Shown: positions 26,801 through 35,140 of the stretch, one piece after another | Position numbering within the stretch: position 1 is the stretch's first letter | Layout: each line of letters starts with the position of its first letter | NCBI GenBank assembly: GCA_938083085.1 | Contig: CALLKX010000046.1 | Coordinates: 1-56,477, forward strand | Length of the DNA: 56,477 bases | From: an uncultured bacterium | GTDB lineage: Bacteria > Planctomycetota > UBA1135 > GCA-002686595 | Reading direction: 5' to 3' | Program-made: the position numbers and the translations under genes | The notes under the pieces: generated by a model | The model's database searches: none | What the model was told of the DNA's origin: nothing | The model's input: only the letters and a program-made list of their open reading frames with translations

Positions 26801-27106
26801 GTCGAGGTCGGTCCCGGGCTCGAAGGTGATGGTCAGCGTGTAGCTGCCGTCCGACGCGGAGATGCTCGACATGTAGAGCATCTTCTCGACACCGTTGACC
26901 TCCTGCTCGATCGGCGCGGCCACGGTGTCGGCGACGACCTTGGCGTCCGCGCCGGGGTAGTTCGCCTTCACCGCGATCGTCGGCGGGGCGAGCTCGGGGT
27001 ACTGCGCGATCGGCAGCTTGACCAGCGCCGTGACCCCCATCGTGATCACGATGATGGAGACCACCGATGCGAAGATCGGACGGAGAATGAAGAACTTGGA
27101 GAGCAT
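23891..27106 (-). CDS. RND efflux permease, HAE1 family (AcrB/MexB-like)
   Basis: A 1071-residue inner-membrane proton-driven multidrug exporter. It begins FFILRPIFASVVSIIVITMG (TM1) and has the AcrB-type porter motifs PTIAVKANYPGA, EQEVNGVEKMLYMSS and ALCAILMRP. TM4 GIVVDDAIVVVENVAR carries the paired Asp residues of proton relay. The QEQNVQVAAGKIG segment and the AcrB-like size are typical of HAE1 pumps. It sits 13 nt after the adaptor gene and overlaps the DUF2891-like gene by 4 nt. Together with the adaptor and the divergent TolC-like gene at 28314 it forms a complete tripartite pump. The substrate is not predictable. Confidence 0.93.
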   Translation of the reverse strand: MLSKFFILRPIFASVVSIIVITMGVTALVKLPIAQYPELAPPTIAVKANYPGADAKVVADTVAAPIEQEVNGVEKMLYMSSISASDGSYTLTITFEPGTDLDIASVQVQNRVSSAEPSLPEDVRRLGITTNKKMPDFAQMISVYSPGGSLDDVYLANWASLNLRDELKRIYGVGDAQIFGASDYSMRLWLDPFELDARRLTPNDVLAAIQEQNVQVAAGKIGEDPAPAGTEFTYTVSTKGRLKTVSEFENIVVRTGKDGRVLRVGDIARVELGAKNYVMGSSLNGRPAANIAIYQLPGANLIQISDQVSELIETTRASFPDDLSAQVTYDAADVVRASIKEIISTLFIAAVLVILTVLIFLQDFRATLIPAVTIPVSLIGTFAVMSALGFSLNTLSLFGIVLAIGIVVDDAIVVVENVARNIDSGLSSKDAALKAMEEVTGPIVATTLVLLAVFVPTSFMPGLVGVMFKQFGLTISAATVFSSINALSLSPALCAILMRPAKQKKNFFYRGFNWLLGLTTKGYVGVVGVAVRKFAISLVVFLSVVFAGGYTFSQLPTGFVPQEDMGYLIVSAQLPDAASKERTRAVGQKVDAVLSKTPGVDASVALIGYSLIDGAASSSTVSFIVTLDPWDERTTPETGLRGIITGLMASFHQIPDAQIFAFPVPSIPGVGLVGGFDMQLQDRSGGGIANLSKAADALVAGGNQQPTLMRVNSSLRASVPQLYVDVDRDKVKQMGISLQTVFSTLQTYLGSAYANDFNEFGRTYQVNLQGEADSRSVPSDIGKLRMGTSDGRIIPMASVATVEDRVGPASIVRFNLYPSASIKGSAAPGTSSGQSLDIIEGVKDQVLPGPNFGIAWNGLSYQEKVAAGGAGSIFLLAIFLVFLVLAAQYESWMLPLAIILAVPLGLLGAALGTMLTPFGNNVYTQIGIVLLIALISKNAILIVEFAKEQRESGLGVVDAAIEASRLRFRPILMTVVSFVFGTAPLVLATGAGAGSRVALGVTVFFGMILATILGLVLTPSLYRMIQGLAERFGGGNVSSGDAVAPKESGSLEGGSDQGDGGDEEGSVATGQ

Positions 27107-27119
27107 CTAGATCGCCCCG

Positions 27120-28241
27120 TCAGCTGTCCTGCTTGATCTGGACCGGGGCCCCTGGCCGCGCGGACATCATGCCGTTGACGATGACGGTGTCCGTCGCGTC
27201 CACGCCAGACAGGATCACGAGCCCGTCCTCAGTCTGCGGCCCGACCTTGACGGAGCGTCGCTCCACGACGTTGTCCTTGCCGACCACGAACAGGTAGGCG
27301 CCCTGCTGGTCCCGACCGAGGGCCACCACGGGGACGATGATCGCGTCCTTGATCGTGCCCGCCTGGATCCGGATCAGGACGAAGAGGCCGCCCTTGAGCT
27401 TGCCCTCCGCGTTGTCGAACTCGGCGCGGATGCGCAGCGTCCCGGTCTCGATGTCCACCTCGGGGTCCACGTAGTCGACGCGGCCCTCGAAGGGGAAGCC
27501 CTCGTCAATCTCGCGGGCCAGCTCAATCGGCGGCAGCTTGTCGAGCGCCTCGCGAACGCGGCCCTCCTTCTCGTCCTTGGCCGCGTACTCGAGCATGACC
27601 CGGTCCGGCAGCGTGAACCACGCATCGACCTTGGAGTCGTCGTAGATCTTCGTCAACGCAGAGGTCCCCAGGCCGCCGACGAGGCTGCCCACGAAGTACT
27701 CGCTCTGCTCAGCGCGGCCGTCGATCGGGGCGTAGATCTCGGTGTACGAGACGTCGAGCTGCTTGATCGCCAGGTTCTTGGTGGCGACCTTCACGTTCTC
27801 CTCGGCGACCTTGTGCTTGGCCCGCGCCTCGAGCGCCTGGAGCTCGGAGACCGCGCGGTCCTTGTAGGCCTTCTCGAGCCGCGTCGCGGTGACGTCGGCG
27901 AGCTCGGCCTGGGCCTTCATGCTCAGGAGCTGCGCCGCGGCGGCGTCCCTGGCGGCGGCGAAGGGCGCTGGGTCGATGCGGAACATCAGGTCGCCAGTCT
28001 TTACCGGCTGGCCCTCCTTGTGCGCGATCTCCTCCAGGACGCCGTCAACCCGCGCGCGGATCTCGACCGTTTGAACCGGCTCCGTCTGACCGCTTACCAC
28101 CTCGTACTTGGTGATGTCCTTTACGAGAGGCTTCTGGACCTCAACGAGGGGCGGCTTGGGAGTGATCGGCGCCGGCTTCTCGCGGCAGCCAGCGAGACTG
28201 CCCAGCAGCCCGGCAGAGATGAGTAGGGTGACCGTCTTCAT
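27120..28241 (-). CDS. RND efflux periplasmic adaptor (AcrA-like membrane fusion lipoprotein)
   Basis: A 373-residue adaptor linking the HAE1 permease to the outer-membrane channel. It has a lipoprotein signal GLLGSLAGC (Cys near residue 19); a barrel-sandwich hybrid domain (VEIRARVDGVLEEIAHKEGQPVKTG in two halves, ~62-95); an alpha-helical hairpin (~100-160: QALEARAKHKVAEENVKVATKN); a second lipoyl half (YTEIYAPIDGRAEQSEY); and beta-barrel and membrane-proximal domains. It is the first gene of the minus-strand operon and diverges from the TolC-like gene with 72 nt between starts, so both may be controlled from that short shared region. Confidence 0.92.
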   Translation of the reverse strand: MKTVTLLISAGLLGSLAGCREKPAPITPKPPLVEVQKPLVKDITKYEVVSGQTEPVQTVEIRARVDGVLEEIAHKEGQPVKTGDLMFRIDPAPFAAARDAAAAQLLSMKAQAELADVTATRLEKAYKDRAVSELQALEARAKHKVAEENVKVATKNLAIKQLDVSYTEIYAPIDGRAEQSEYFVGSLVGGLGTSALTKIYDDSKVDAWFTLPDRVMLEYAAKDEKEGRVREALDKLPPIELAREIDEGFPFEGRVDYVDPEVDIETGTLRIRAEFDNAEGKLKGGLFVLIRIQAGTIKDAIIVPVVALGRDQQGAYLFVVGKDNVVERRSVKVGPQTEDGLVILSGVDATDTVIVNGMMSARPGAPVQIKQDS

Positions 28242-28313
28242 TGCCCTGAGAGGGTAGGCGTATTGGCGAGCCCGCCACAGAGCGGGGACGCATTTCTGCT
28301 ACCGTTCCCAGCG

Positions 28314-29999
28314 ATGACGTTCCAACTCCAGCCGCCGCGATGCAGCTTCGTCTCGATCGCGCTCGCCGTCACGTTCCTGCTGCCGTCCTGCAAGGTCGGG
28401 CCCGACTACGAGGAGCCTGTTCTTGAGGAGGGCGTGATCGAGGAGTCGTTCTCCGGGATCGACGACCCCTCTTTCACCCCGGGCGAGGCCGACATCACCG
28501 AATGGTGGGCTGTCTTCAACGATCCGGTGTTGACGTCGATCATCGCGCGGGCCCAGGAAGGCAACAAGGACCTCAAGGTGGCCCTGGCCAGAGTGGAGGA
28601 AGCCAGGACCCGGGTGGACTACGCCAAGGGCGCCAGGTGGCCCGCGCTCTCGCTTGGCGGCGGCGCCGGAATCTCAAGCAACCAGTTCACGGGCTTCAAG
28701 TCCGAGAGCGTGTCATCCCTGAAGGCAGAGGCCGCCTGGGAGCTTGATGTCTTCGGACGTATCGCGCGCCAGATCGAGTCAGACGAGGCGAACTTCGAAG
28801 CCAGCGAGGAGGACCTGCGCGACGTCCAGGTCAGCCTGCTAGCCGAGGTCGCCGGGTCGTACATCTCGGTTCGCGCCGTCCAGATGCAGCTTCAGAGCGC
28901 AGAGAAGAACCTGGCCAGCCAGAAGACGATCCTGGAGCTGACCCGCTCCCGCGCGGCGAACGGGATCTCTTCGGACCTGGACCTCGCGCGATCCGAGAGC
29001 CTGTACGCCGCCTCCGAGGCGGCGCTGCCTCCCCTGAGGGTCAGCCTCAGCCAGGCCATCAACACGCTCGGCGTACTCATCGGCAAGAACCCCACCGCGC
29101 TCGAGAAGGAGCTCGCGGCACCAGGCCCCGTCCCCGTCCCCCCTGGTGAGGTCACCGTGGGGGTCCCCGCCGATCTGCTCCGGCAGCGCCCCGATATCCG
29201 CGCGGCCGAGCGCCGCCTCGCGTCCCAGACCGCTCGCGTCGGCGTCGCCACCGCCGACCTGTACCCGACCCTCGGGATCGGGGGCTCCTTCGGCGTCGGG
29301 AACGCCGCGGGCGGCAGCCTGCTGGGCGCTGGTAACACCGCCTACACCGTGGGTCCCGGGATCGGCAACTGGACGCTCTTCAGCGGCGGCCGGATCCGAA
29401 ACCTCATCAAGGCCGAGGACATCCGGGTGGAACAGGCCCTGCTCCGCTACGAGGACACCGTGCTGAACGCGCTGCTCGAGGTCGAGGTCGCCCTCGCCGC
29501 CTTCAGCCAGCAAGGGGACCGCGTCGGCGCCCTCAGCCGCGCCTCAGCGGCGTCCACCAAGGCCCTCAACCTCGCCACGGGTCTCTACGAGCAAGGGCTG
29601 ATCGACTACGAGCAGCTCCTCGACGTGCAGCGAGATCTCCTCAACCAGGACATCGAGCTCTTCAGCGCCCGGGGCGAGGCCGCCAACTCCCTCGTGCAGC
29701 TCTACCGGGCCATGGGCGGCGGCTGGAACCCGGCGGAGGTCGCCCCGGAAGGCGACGAAGACCCCGGGGCGGCCGAGGGCGCGGCGGACGCTCCTTCCAC
29801 GGAGCCGGCCGCTGGCTCTGAGTCCACCGATGGAGGCTCTGAGTCCACCGATGGAGGCTCTGGGTCCACCGATGGAGGCTCTGGGCCGACCGATGGGTCA
29901 ACCGACAAGACCGCCGCTAGCTCGTCTGCTGGCTCACCTGCTGGGCCCCCCGCCGGCGCAGGAGCTGGCGCTGGCGCCGACGCGCCGGACAAGAAGTAG
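28314..29999 (+). CDS. TolC/NodT-family outer-membrane efflux lipoprotein with repetitive Ser/Thr/Gly tail
   Basis: A 561-residue channel protein. The signal has lipobox LLPSC followed by KVGPDYEEP, the classic NodT-family start. WWAVFNDPVLTSII, a first outer-membrane-efflux repeat (~60-250) and a second one (~270-460; PADLLRQRPDIRAAERRLA, LYPTLGIGGSFGVGN) follow. The last ~95 residues are a low-complexity extension (Glu/Ala/Ser/Thr/Gly) containing four 7-residue repeats of the type GSESTDG and ending in a Pro/Gly/Ala-rich stretch and DKK. Such a tail is not typical of NodT proteins. ATG 28314 is the start compatible with the signal peptide. It is divergent from the adaptor/permease operon it presumably serves. 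Confidence 0.9.
   Translation: MTFQLQPPRCSFVSIALAVTFLLPSCKVGPDYEEPVLEEGVIEESFSGIDDPSFTPGEADITEWWAVFNDPVLTSIIARAQEGNKDLKVALARVEEARTRVDYAKGARWPALSLGGGAGISSNQFTGFKSESVSSLKAEAAWELDVFGRIARQIESDEANFEASEEDLRDVQVSLLAEVAGSYISVRAVQMQLQSAEKNLASQKTILELTRSRAANGISSDLDLARSESLYAASEAALPPLRVSLSQAINTLGVLIGKNPTALEKELAAPGPVPVPPGEVTVGVPADLLRQRPDIRAAERRLASQTARVGVATADLYPTLGIGGSFGVGNAAGGSLLGAGNTAYTVGPGIGNWTLFSGGRIRNLIKAEDIRVEQALLRYEDTVLNALLEVEVALAAFSQQGDRVGALSRASAASTKALNLATGLYEQGLIDYEQLLDVQRDLLNQDIELFSARGEAANSLVQLYRAMGGGWNPAEVAPEGDEDPGAAEGAADAPSTEPAAGSESTDGGSESTDGGSGSTDGGSGPTDGSTDKTAASSSAGSPAGPPAGAGAGAGADAPDKK
29814..29897 (+). repeat. 21-bp tandem repeat in the TolC-like gene, four copies
   Basis: Units at 29814-29834, 29835-29855, 29856-29876 and 29877-29897, consensus GGCTCTGAGTCCACCGATGG plus A. 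They are near-identical in the first two copies and drift in the last two. Each encodes seven residues (GSESTDG, GSESTDG, GSGSTDG, GSGPTDG). The high nucleotide identity suggests recent slippage expansion. Confidence 0.9.
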
Positions 30000-30025
30000 G
30001 CGTCCCCTGAGCGCCTCGTCAGGCC

Positions 30026-31216
30026 TCAGTCGATCCTCGCGAGCCGCTCCGCCAGACGGTCCACGTCAGCCGCTCGCTGGTACAGACCGAAGCCGAACCT
30101 GAGCCGGTCGGCGCGGGCGTCCGTGATGATCCGGGCCGCGAGGAGCTCACGCTGTAGATCCTGCGCGTCGGGGCGGCGGAAGGTCAGGAAGTGGCCACGC
30201 CGAGCGCCGCTCAGCTCACCCCGCCCGGGCATCAACTCCTCCATACGGAGGCGGCCAGCGCGACCCGCGGCCACCTGGTCGAGGAAGCGCTCCTGGAGCG
30301 CCACCACGTGCTCGTGAATGTCCGGGACGGTGATTCCCTCGGCCTCCAGCAGCGCGAGGACGGCCTGGAGCCGGTGGAACGGTGTCGGCTCGAAGGTGGC
30401 GCCGAGGAAGCGCGCGGCGCCGCCGTCGTACTCGGTTCGCTCCCCCTGCTCGCCTTCCAGGGACTCGAAGCCGGCGAACCACCCCGTGAACTCCGGACGC
30501 TCCTCGCGTCCGTCAGGGGCCACGATGAACGAGACCCCCTCCCCCGCCATGGCGTACTTGTAGCCGCCGCTCATGTAGTACAGCCGGTCGGCGTGGGGCC
30601 CCAGGTCGGTCGGCAAGGCGAAGAAGCCGTGGTAACCGTCCACCACACACGCGGTCTCCTCGGGCAGCGCAGAGAGCAGGCCGAAGACCTCGTCGAAGGC
30701 GTGGCCGGACGAGAAGAACACGTGGCTCGCGAAGGCGAGGTCCCAGGGGCCGTCCGCCGCCGCCGCCTCGAAGCGCTCGGGCAGGGTGGCGAAGGGCTCG
30801 GCGGCGACCTGGGTCCACTGGACCCGCCCGCTCTCCTCGAAGCGCTTCATCTGGCGCGTGAAGCTGTGGAACTCGGCGTCGGTGGAGAGCACGCGCAAGG
30901 GCCGGTGCTCGTTCCAGGCCGGGAGCGCGCTCATGAGGCGCAGGATCAGATCGTGGGTGTTCGCCGAGAAGGCCACGCGATTCGGGTCCGCCACACCGAG
31001 GGTCTTCGCCACGCCGCCCTGACAGGCGGGATAGACCTCCGAGAAGAAGCGCCCCCACTTCTCATCCGCGAGGGTGACCGCGTCCTCGAAGGCCCGCAGG
31101 TGCGCCGCGCGCGCCGCGTCGGGCCACAGGTGATGGCTGTGGGCGGCGAAGTGGAGGCGCCCGGGCTCGGCGGCGAGGGCGGTGCGGAAGAGGTGGGTGA
31201 CGTCGAGGGTGCTCAC
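30026..31216 (-). CDS. Class-V aminotransferase-fold PLP enzyme (kynureninase-like)
   Basis: A 396-residue PLP enzyme. It starts at a GTG (31216, VSTLDVTHLFR), since the open frame extends upstream only through antisense sequence of the neighbouring gene. Features: AAHSHHLWPDA near residue 22; the PLP-phosphate region FSANTHDLILRLMSA; the Asp that pairs with the PLP ring nitrogen in CVVDGYHGF; and the Schiff-base Lys in MSGGYKYAMAGEG (kynureninase-like GxYKY). The C-terminal small domain ends in RLRFGFGLYQRAADVDRLAERL, like kynureninases and isopenicillin-N-epimerase relatives. The reaction is uncertain: kynurenine hydrolysis, or desulfurase- or epimerase-type chemistry. No tryptophan-degradation neighbours. 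Confidence 0.75.
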   Translation of the reverse strand: MSTLDVTHLFRTALAAEPGRLHFAAHSHHLWPDAARAAHLRAFEDAVTLADEKWGRFFSEVYPACQGGVAKTLGVADPNRVAFSANTHDLILRLMSALPAWNEHRPLRVLSTDAEFHSFTRQMKRFEESGRVQWTQVAAEPFATLPERFEAAAADGPWDLAFASHVFFSSGHAFDEVFGLLSALPEETACVVDGYHGFFALPTDLGPHADRLYYMSGGYKYAMAGEGVSFIVAPDGREERPEFTGWFAGFESLEGEQGERTEYDGGAARFLGATFEPTPFHRLQAVLALLEAEGITVPDIHEHVVALQERFLDQVAAGRAGRLRMEELMPGRGELSGARRGHFLTFRRPDAQDLQRELLAARIITDARADRLRFGFGLYQRAADVDRLAERLARID

Positions 31217-31318
31217 GCCGCGAGGGTAACCGGGAGGCGCTGGAGCGAGTATCCCGGCGGTGGATAGACTCGGGAACGCCAGGAAGCCCGTCCCTCTCCA
31301 ACGCCCCATCCCCCCTCG

Positions 31319-32680
31319 ATGAGCCAGACCTTCGACCGCCGCTCCCTCCTCGTCACCGCCGGTGCCGCCACCGCCACCCTCCTCGGCGCCTGCGACACCC
31401 AGACCCAGCGGCAGGTCGCCCCCCGCGCCACCGGGAGGAAGCTGCGACACGGCGCCATTGCCTGCGGCGGCATGGGCTTCAGCGACCTGCGTGCGCTGGC
31501 CAGCCACCCCGAGATCGAGGTCGTGGCGCTCTGCGACGTGGACACCGCCCGCATCGAGGGCGCCCGCGAGTTCGGGACGAACGCCCGCGAGTTCCAGGAC
31601 TGGCGGGTGATGCTCGACGAGATGGCCGGGGAGATGGACTCGGTCCACGTCTCGACCCCCGACCACATGCACGCGGCCATCGCCATGGCCGCCATGGCAC
31701 GCGGCCTGCACGTCTACTGCCAGAAGCCCCTGACCAAGACCGTCGCCGAGGCCCGCGCCATGCGGCGCATGGCAGAGGAGACCGGGGTGGTCACCCAGAT
31801 GGGAATCCAGAACCACTCCAACCAGAACTACGCCCGGGCGCTGGCGCTCTTCCGCCAGGGCCTCATCGGCAAGATCCACGAGGTACACGTGTGGTCGGAT
31901 CGCCCCGCGGGCTGGTGGCCGCAGGGCGTCGAGCGGCCCGAGGGGTCCGACCCGATCCCCGAGACCCTCGACTGGGACGCCTGGCTCGGGGTGGCTCCAG
32001 AGCGTCCGTTCAAGGCGGGCGAGTACCACCCGTTCAAGTGGCGCGGCCGCGAGGACTTTGGCACCGGCGCCCAGGGCGACATGGCCTGCCACCTCATGGA
32101 CCCGGTCCCGTGGTTCCTCGGTCTCGACTCGCCGCTGACGATTCGCTCGGACGGCCCCGCTCCGAACGGCGAGAGCTTCCCGCTCTGGTCGCGGGTGCAC
32201 TACACCTTCGCGCCCAACAGGCTCACCACCCGCGGCCCGCTCCCGGTGACCTGGCACGACGGCGGCATGCTCCCCCCCGAGGACCTGCTCGCCTCCCTCG
32301 GCACCGACCGCGCGTCACTCCCCAAGAACGCCTGCCTGTTCGTGGGCACCGAGGGCGCCCTGATCGCCAACCCCTACGGCGAGCCGCAGCTCCTGCCCGC
32401 GGAAGGCTACGCCGAGGTCGAGCTGCCCGACGTGAAGGGTACGAACCACTGGCATCAGTGGATCGACGCCTGCCGCGGAGAGGGCGAGGCCTCCGCGCCC
32501 TTTGACTACGCGGCCAAGCTGACCGAGGTCGCGCTGCTCGGGAACATCGCCCTGCGCTTCCCCCACGAGACACTGACCTATGACGGCGGCGCCATGCGCT
32601 TCCCGGACCGGCCCGAGGCCGACCCCTTCCTCTACCCGAACGAGCGCGCGGGCTGGAAGATCGAGGGCCTCGGAGCCTGA
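31319..32680 (+). CDS. Gfo/Idh/MocA-family oxidoreductase with Tat/lipoprotein signal
   Basis: A 453-residue NAD(P)-dependent oxidoreductase of the planctomycete secreted type. The N-terminus DRRSLLVTAGAATATLLGAC combines a twin-Arg (Tat) motif and a lipobox Cys near residue 25, so it should be exported folded with its cofactor. The Rossmann domain has an atypical GAIACGGMGFSDLRALA nucleotide loop and CDVDTARI after beta2. The conserved YCQKPLTKT (EKP-like motif, with Gln for Glu) holds the family Lys near residue 140. The C-terminal alpha/beta domain carries DMACHLMDPV with the expected Asp/His. Substrates in this family are sugars or their derivatives. It is monocistronic and divergent from the kynureninase-like gene. 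Confidence 0.9.
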   Translation: MSQTFDRRSLLVTAGAATATLLGACDTQTQRQVAPRATGRKLRHGAIACGGMGFSDLRALASHPEIEVVALCDVDTARIEGAREFGTNAREFQDWRVMLDEMAGEMDSVHVSTPDHMHAAIAMAAMARGLHVYCQKPLTKTVAEARAMRRMAEETGVVTQMGIQNHSNQNYARALALFRQGLIGKIHEVHVWSDRPAGWWPQGVERPEGSDPIPETLDWDAWLGVAPERPFKAGEYHPFKWRGREDFGTGAQGDMACHLMDPVPWFLGLDSPLTIRSDGPAPNGESFPLWSRVHYTFAPNRLTTRGPLPVTWHDGGMLPPEDLLASLGTDRASLPKNACLFVGTEGALIANPYGEPQLLPAEGYAEVELPDVKGTNHWHQWIDACRGEGEASAPFDYAAKLTEVALLGNIALRFPHETLTYDGGAMRFPDRPEADPFLYPNERAGWKIEGLGA

Positions 32681-32736
32681 GTCTTCGTTGCGCCGCGCGG
32701 CTGCCGGAAGGGCAGCGCGGTCGAATCGACCGCCAT

Positions 32737-32780
32737 GAATCGCCTCGGAGGGCCCTTAAGGAGGACCCCCCCGGCGATTC
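32737..32780 (+). terminator. Possible hairpin after the Gfo/Idh gene
   Basis: GAATCGCC (32737-32744) and GGCGATTC (32773-32780) are perfect 8-bp arms around a 28-nt interior that can pair further (GGAGGG with CCCCCC). It lies 56 nt after the stop. It could also be an operator or leader structure for the SPFH gene; evidence is weak. Confidence 0.35.
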
Positions 32781-32872
32781 GAGCGTTGCCATCGAATGAC
32801 GGGGCGGGCCCAGGAGTATCACGGTAGTCGCACCGACGCCCTCCCCGCCAGCCCTCTGACCACCGGCACACC

Positions 32873-33769
32873 ATGACCCCAAGCCCCTCCTCCATCGAGA
32901 GCCCCATGACGCCCGCCTCGGGCTGGCCGGTCCTGATCGCCGTCCTCTTGGCACCGCCCGTGCTCTTCATCGTCGGGGCCGGCCTCGACGGCTTGGGCGC
33001 CGACGGAGGGCTGATCGGGCTGGCGGTCGGCCTGACCGGGGTCGCCTGGTTCATCTGCCTCTGCGGCTTCTACACCGTCAATCCGAACATGAGCCGCGTG
33101 ATGGTGCTCTTCGGCAACTACCGGGGCACGGTGCGCAAGCCCGGCTTCTGGTGGACGAACCCCTTCACGGTGAAGAACAAGCTCTCCCTCCGCGCGCACA
33201 ACATGTCGAGTGAGAAGATCAAGGTGAACGACTCGGTGGGCAACCCCATCGAGATCGGCGCGGTGGTCGTCTGGAAGATCCACGACACCGCCCAGGCCAG
33301 CTTCGACGTGGAGGACTACGTGGAGTACGTGGACATCCAGGTCGAGGCCGCGGTCCGCACCCTCGCGAGCGCCCACCCCTACGACGAGCCCGGGGGCGAC
33401 GATTCGGTCGTCTCCTTGCGAGGCGACCGTGACGAGGTGACCGGCGAGCTACAGCTTGCCCTCGGCGAGCGCCTTGAGCGCGCGGGCGTCGAGGTGGTCG
33501 AGGCGCGACTCAGTCACCTGGCCTACGCCCCGGAGATCGCGTCGGTCATGCTCCAACGCCAGCAGGCCCAGGCGATCATCGCCGCCAGACGCCAGATCGT
33601 CGAGGGCGCGGTGGGGATGGTCCACGAGGCCCTGGAGATGCTGAAGGAGGGCGACGTGGTCACGCTCGACGAAGAACGCAAGGCGGCGCTGGTGGGCAAC
33701 CTGCTCGTGGTCCTCTGCGGCCAGGAGAGCGCCCAGCCGATCCTCAACACCGGCTCGCTCTCCAGCTGA
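32873..33769 (+). CDS. SPFH/prohibitin-family membrane protein
   Basis: A 298-residue protein. Two N-terminal hydrophobic segments (~18-36 and ~46-66) are followed by an SPFH domain: [25 protein letters not shown] (two segments), [26 protein letters not shown] and [19 protein letters not shown]. The rest is a helical region ([20 protein letters not shown]). SPFH proteins oligomerise and scaffold membrane microdomains or regulate membrane proteases; there is no NfeD or FtsH partner beside it. An alternative start is Met 12 (32906). It lies 102 nt upstream of argJ on the same strand, though a functional link is not evident. Confidence 0.88.
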   Translation: MTPSPSSIESPMTPASGWPVLIAVLLAPPVLFIVGAGLDGLGADGGLIGLAVGLTGVAWFICLCGFYTVNPNMSRVMVLFGNYRGTVRKPGFWWTNPFTVKNKLSLRAHNMSSEKIKVNDSVGNPIEIGAVVVWKIHDTAQASFDVEDYVEYVDIQVEAAVRTLASAHPYDEPGGDDSVVSLRGDRDEVTGELQLALGERLERAGVEVVEARLSHLAYAPEIASVMLQRQQAQAIIAARRQIVEGAVGMVHEALEMLKEGDVVTLDEERKAALVGNLLVVLCGQESAQPILNTGSLSS

Positions 33770-33871
33770 TCGAGGGGCGCGGCGAGGAGAAGTCAGGGCG
33801 CGGAGGCGGAGCTCCCGCTAGGGTCTCCGCTCCCGCCGGTGCTGCACCGGCCCAGCCCCCCCGCTCCCCCA

Positions 33872-35101
33872 ATGGCTCCCACCCCCCACCTCGAGTGGCT
33901 CGCCGACGGCGACCTCCTCTCCGTCCCCGGCTGGCGCGGGGCGGGCATCAAGACCGGCGTCAAGGCGAGCGGCGCCCCGGACCTGGCCCTGTTCCAGGCC
34001 GACAGCCCCCGGCCAGCCGCGGCGGTGTTCACCCGCAACGAGCTGCCCGCGGCCTGCGTCGATCTAGGGCGCGAGGCCATGGCGAAGCGCCCCGAGCTCC
34101 GCACCCTGTGCGTCAACTCCGGAAACGCCAACGCCATGACCGGGGCCCAGGGCCGCGCGGACGCCGAGCGCATCGCGGAGCTCGTCGAGCGTCACGCCGG
34201 GGGTCCCGTCCTCGCGGTCTCCACCGGCATCATCGGCGTACCGCTCCCCATGGACCTGGTGGAGCCCGGCATCGAGGAGGCCGCGCGCTCCCTCACCGCG
34301 CCCTGCCCCCAGCTCGCGGACGCGATCCTCACAACGGACACGTGCCGCAAGACCTGCGCCGTGGAGGTGGAGCTGCCCGCCCATGGGGGTCAGCCCACTC
34401 GCGTGGTGCGCGTGGGCGGCATGGCCAAGGGGTCGGGGATGATCCACCCCAACATGGCCACCATGCTCGCCTTCGTGGCCACCGACGCCCCGGTGGAGAC
34501 CGGGGCCCTCGACGGGCTCCTCAGGCGGGCCACCGACGCCTCCTTCCACGAGATCAGCGTCGACGGCGACACCAGCACGAACGACACGGTGGTGCTCCTC
34601 GGCGGCCCTCCGGAAGCGGACCATATTGCCGACGGTGACCCCCGGCTCCGCGCGCTCGAGGACGCGGTCACCGCCGTCATGCAGCGCCTCGCCCGCGCCA
34701 TCGTGCTCGACGGCGAGGGTCGCACCCGGCTGATGGAGCTGCGCGTCACGGGGGCTACGGACACCGCGAGCGCACGCCGCGTCGCGGAGAGCGTCGCCTG
34801 CTCCTCGCTGGTCAAAACCGCGCTCGCTGGCGGGGACCCCAACTGGGGCCGCATCCTGGCCGCCGCTGCCAACGCCGGGGTCTCGCTGGCGGGCGCAGCG
34901 CCGTCGCTCGAGATCTGCGGACACCGGGTCTTCGAGGACGGCGCTCCCACCGACTACGACCGCGAGGCGGTGGACTCCGCGTTCTCCGCCGAGGAGGTCC
35001 AGGTGGTCCTCCATCTCGGCCTCGGCGACGCGATCGCGCGGCGCTGGACCACGGACCTCTCCACCGAGTACGTGCGGCTCAACGCCGAGTACACGACCTG
35101 A
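33872..35101 (+). CDS. argJ: Bifunctional glutamate N-acetyltransferase / N-acetylglutamate synthase
   Basis: A 409-residue enzyme of arginine biosynthesis that transfers the acetyl group from N-acetylornithine to glutamate (and may also use acetyl-CoA). It is made as a precursor that cleaves itself before T197 in GMIHPNMATMLAF, preceded by VGGMAKGSG, the family signature. VNSGNANAMTG (~81-91), STGIIGVPLPM (the oxyanion-hole TG pair at 118-119) and GGDPNWGRILAAA are also conserved. ATG 33872 was chosen since the upstream extension is proline-rich and non-conserved. No other arg genes flank it. It is convergent with glgP, with a hairpin between. Confidence 0.95.
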   Translation: MAPTPHLEWLADGDLLSVPGWRGAGIKTGVKASGAPDLALFQADSPRPAAAVFTRNELPAACVDLGREAMAKRPELRTLCVNSGNANAMTGAQGRADAERIAELVERHAGGPVLAVSTGIIGVPLPMDLVEPGIEEAARSLTAPCPQLADAILTTDTCRKTCAVEVELPAHGGQPTRVVRVGGMAKGSGMIHPNMATMLAFVATDAPVETGALDGLLRRATDASFHEISVDGDTSTNDTVVLLGGPPEADHIADGDPRLRALEDAVTAVMQRLARAIVLDGEGRTRLMELRVTGATDTASARRVAESVACSSLVKTALAGGDPNWGRILAAAANAGVSLAGAAPSLEICGHRVFEDGAPTDYDREAVDSAFSAEEVQVVLHLGLGDAIARRWTTDLSTEYVRLNAEYTT

Positions 35102-35104
35102 CCA

Positions 35105-35124
35105 CCGCGCGCCGGAGCGCGCGG
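35105..35124. terminator. Hairpin between convergent argJ and glgP
   Basis: CCGCGCGC-CGGA-GCGCGCGG, a perfect 8-bp stem with 4-nt loop, 3 nt after the argJ stop and 16 nt from the glgP stop. Symmetric, so it could serve both strands. No T-run. Confidence 0.6.
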
Positions 35125-35140
35125 CGATCGCTCGGCCTCC

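Noticed and set aside
25151..27136. Long plus-strand ORF opposite the RND permease
   Set aside because: Arg/Glu/His-rich composition typical of antisense frames; no motif recognised.
31217..32257. N-terminal extension of the kynureninase-like ORF
   Set aside because: It is antisense to the Gfo/Idh gene and of shadow composition; GTG 31216 begins the conserved protein.
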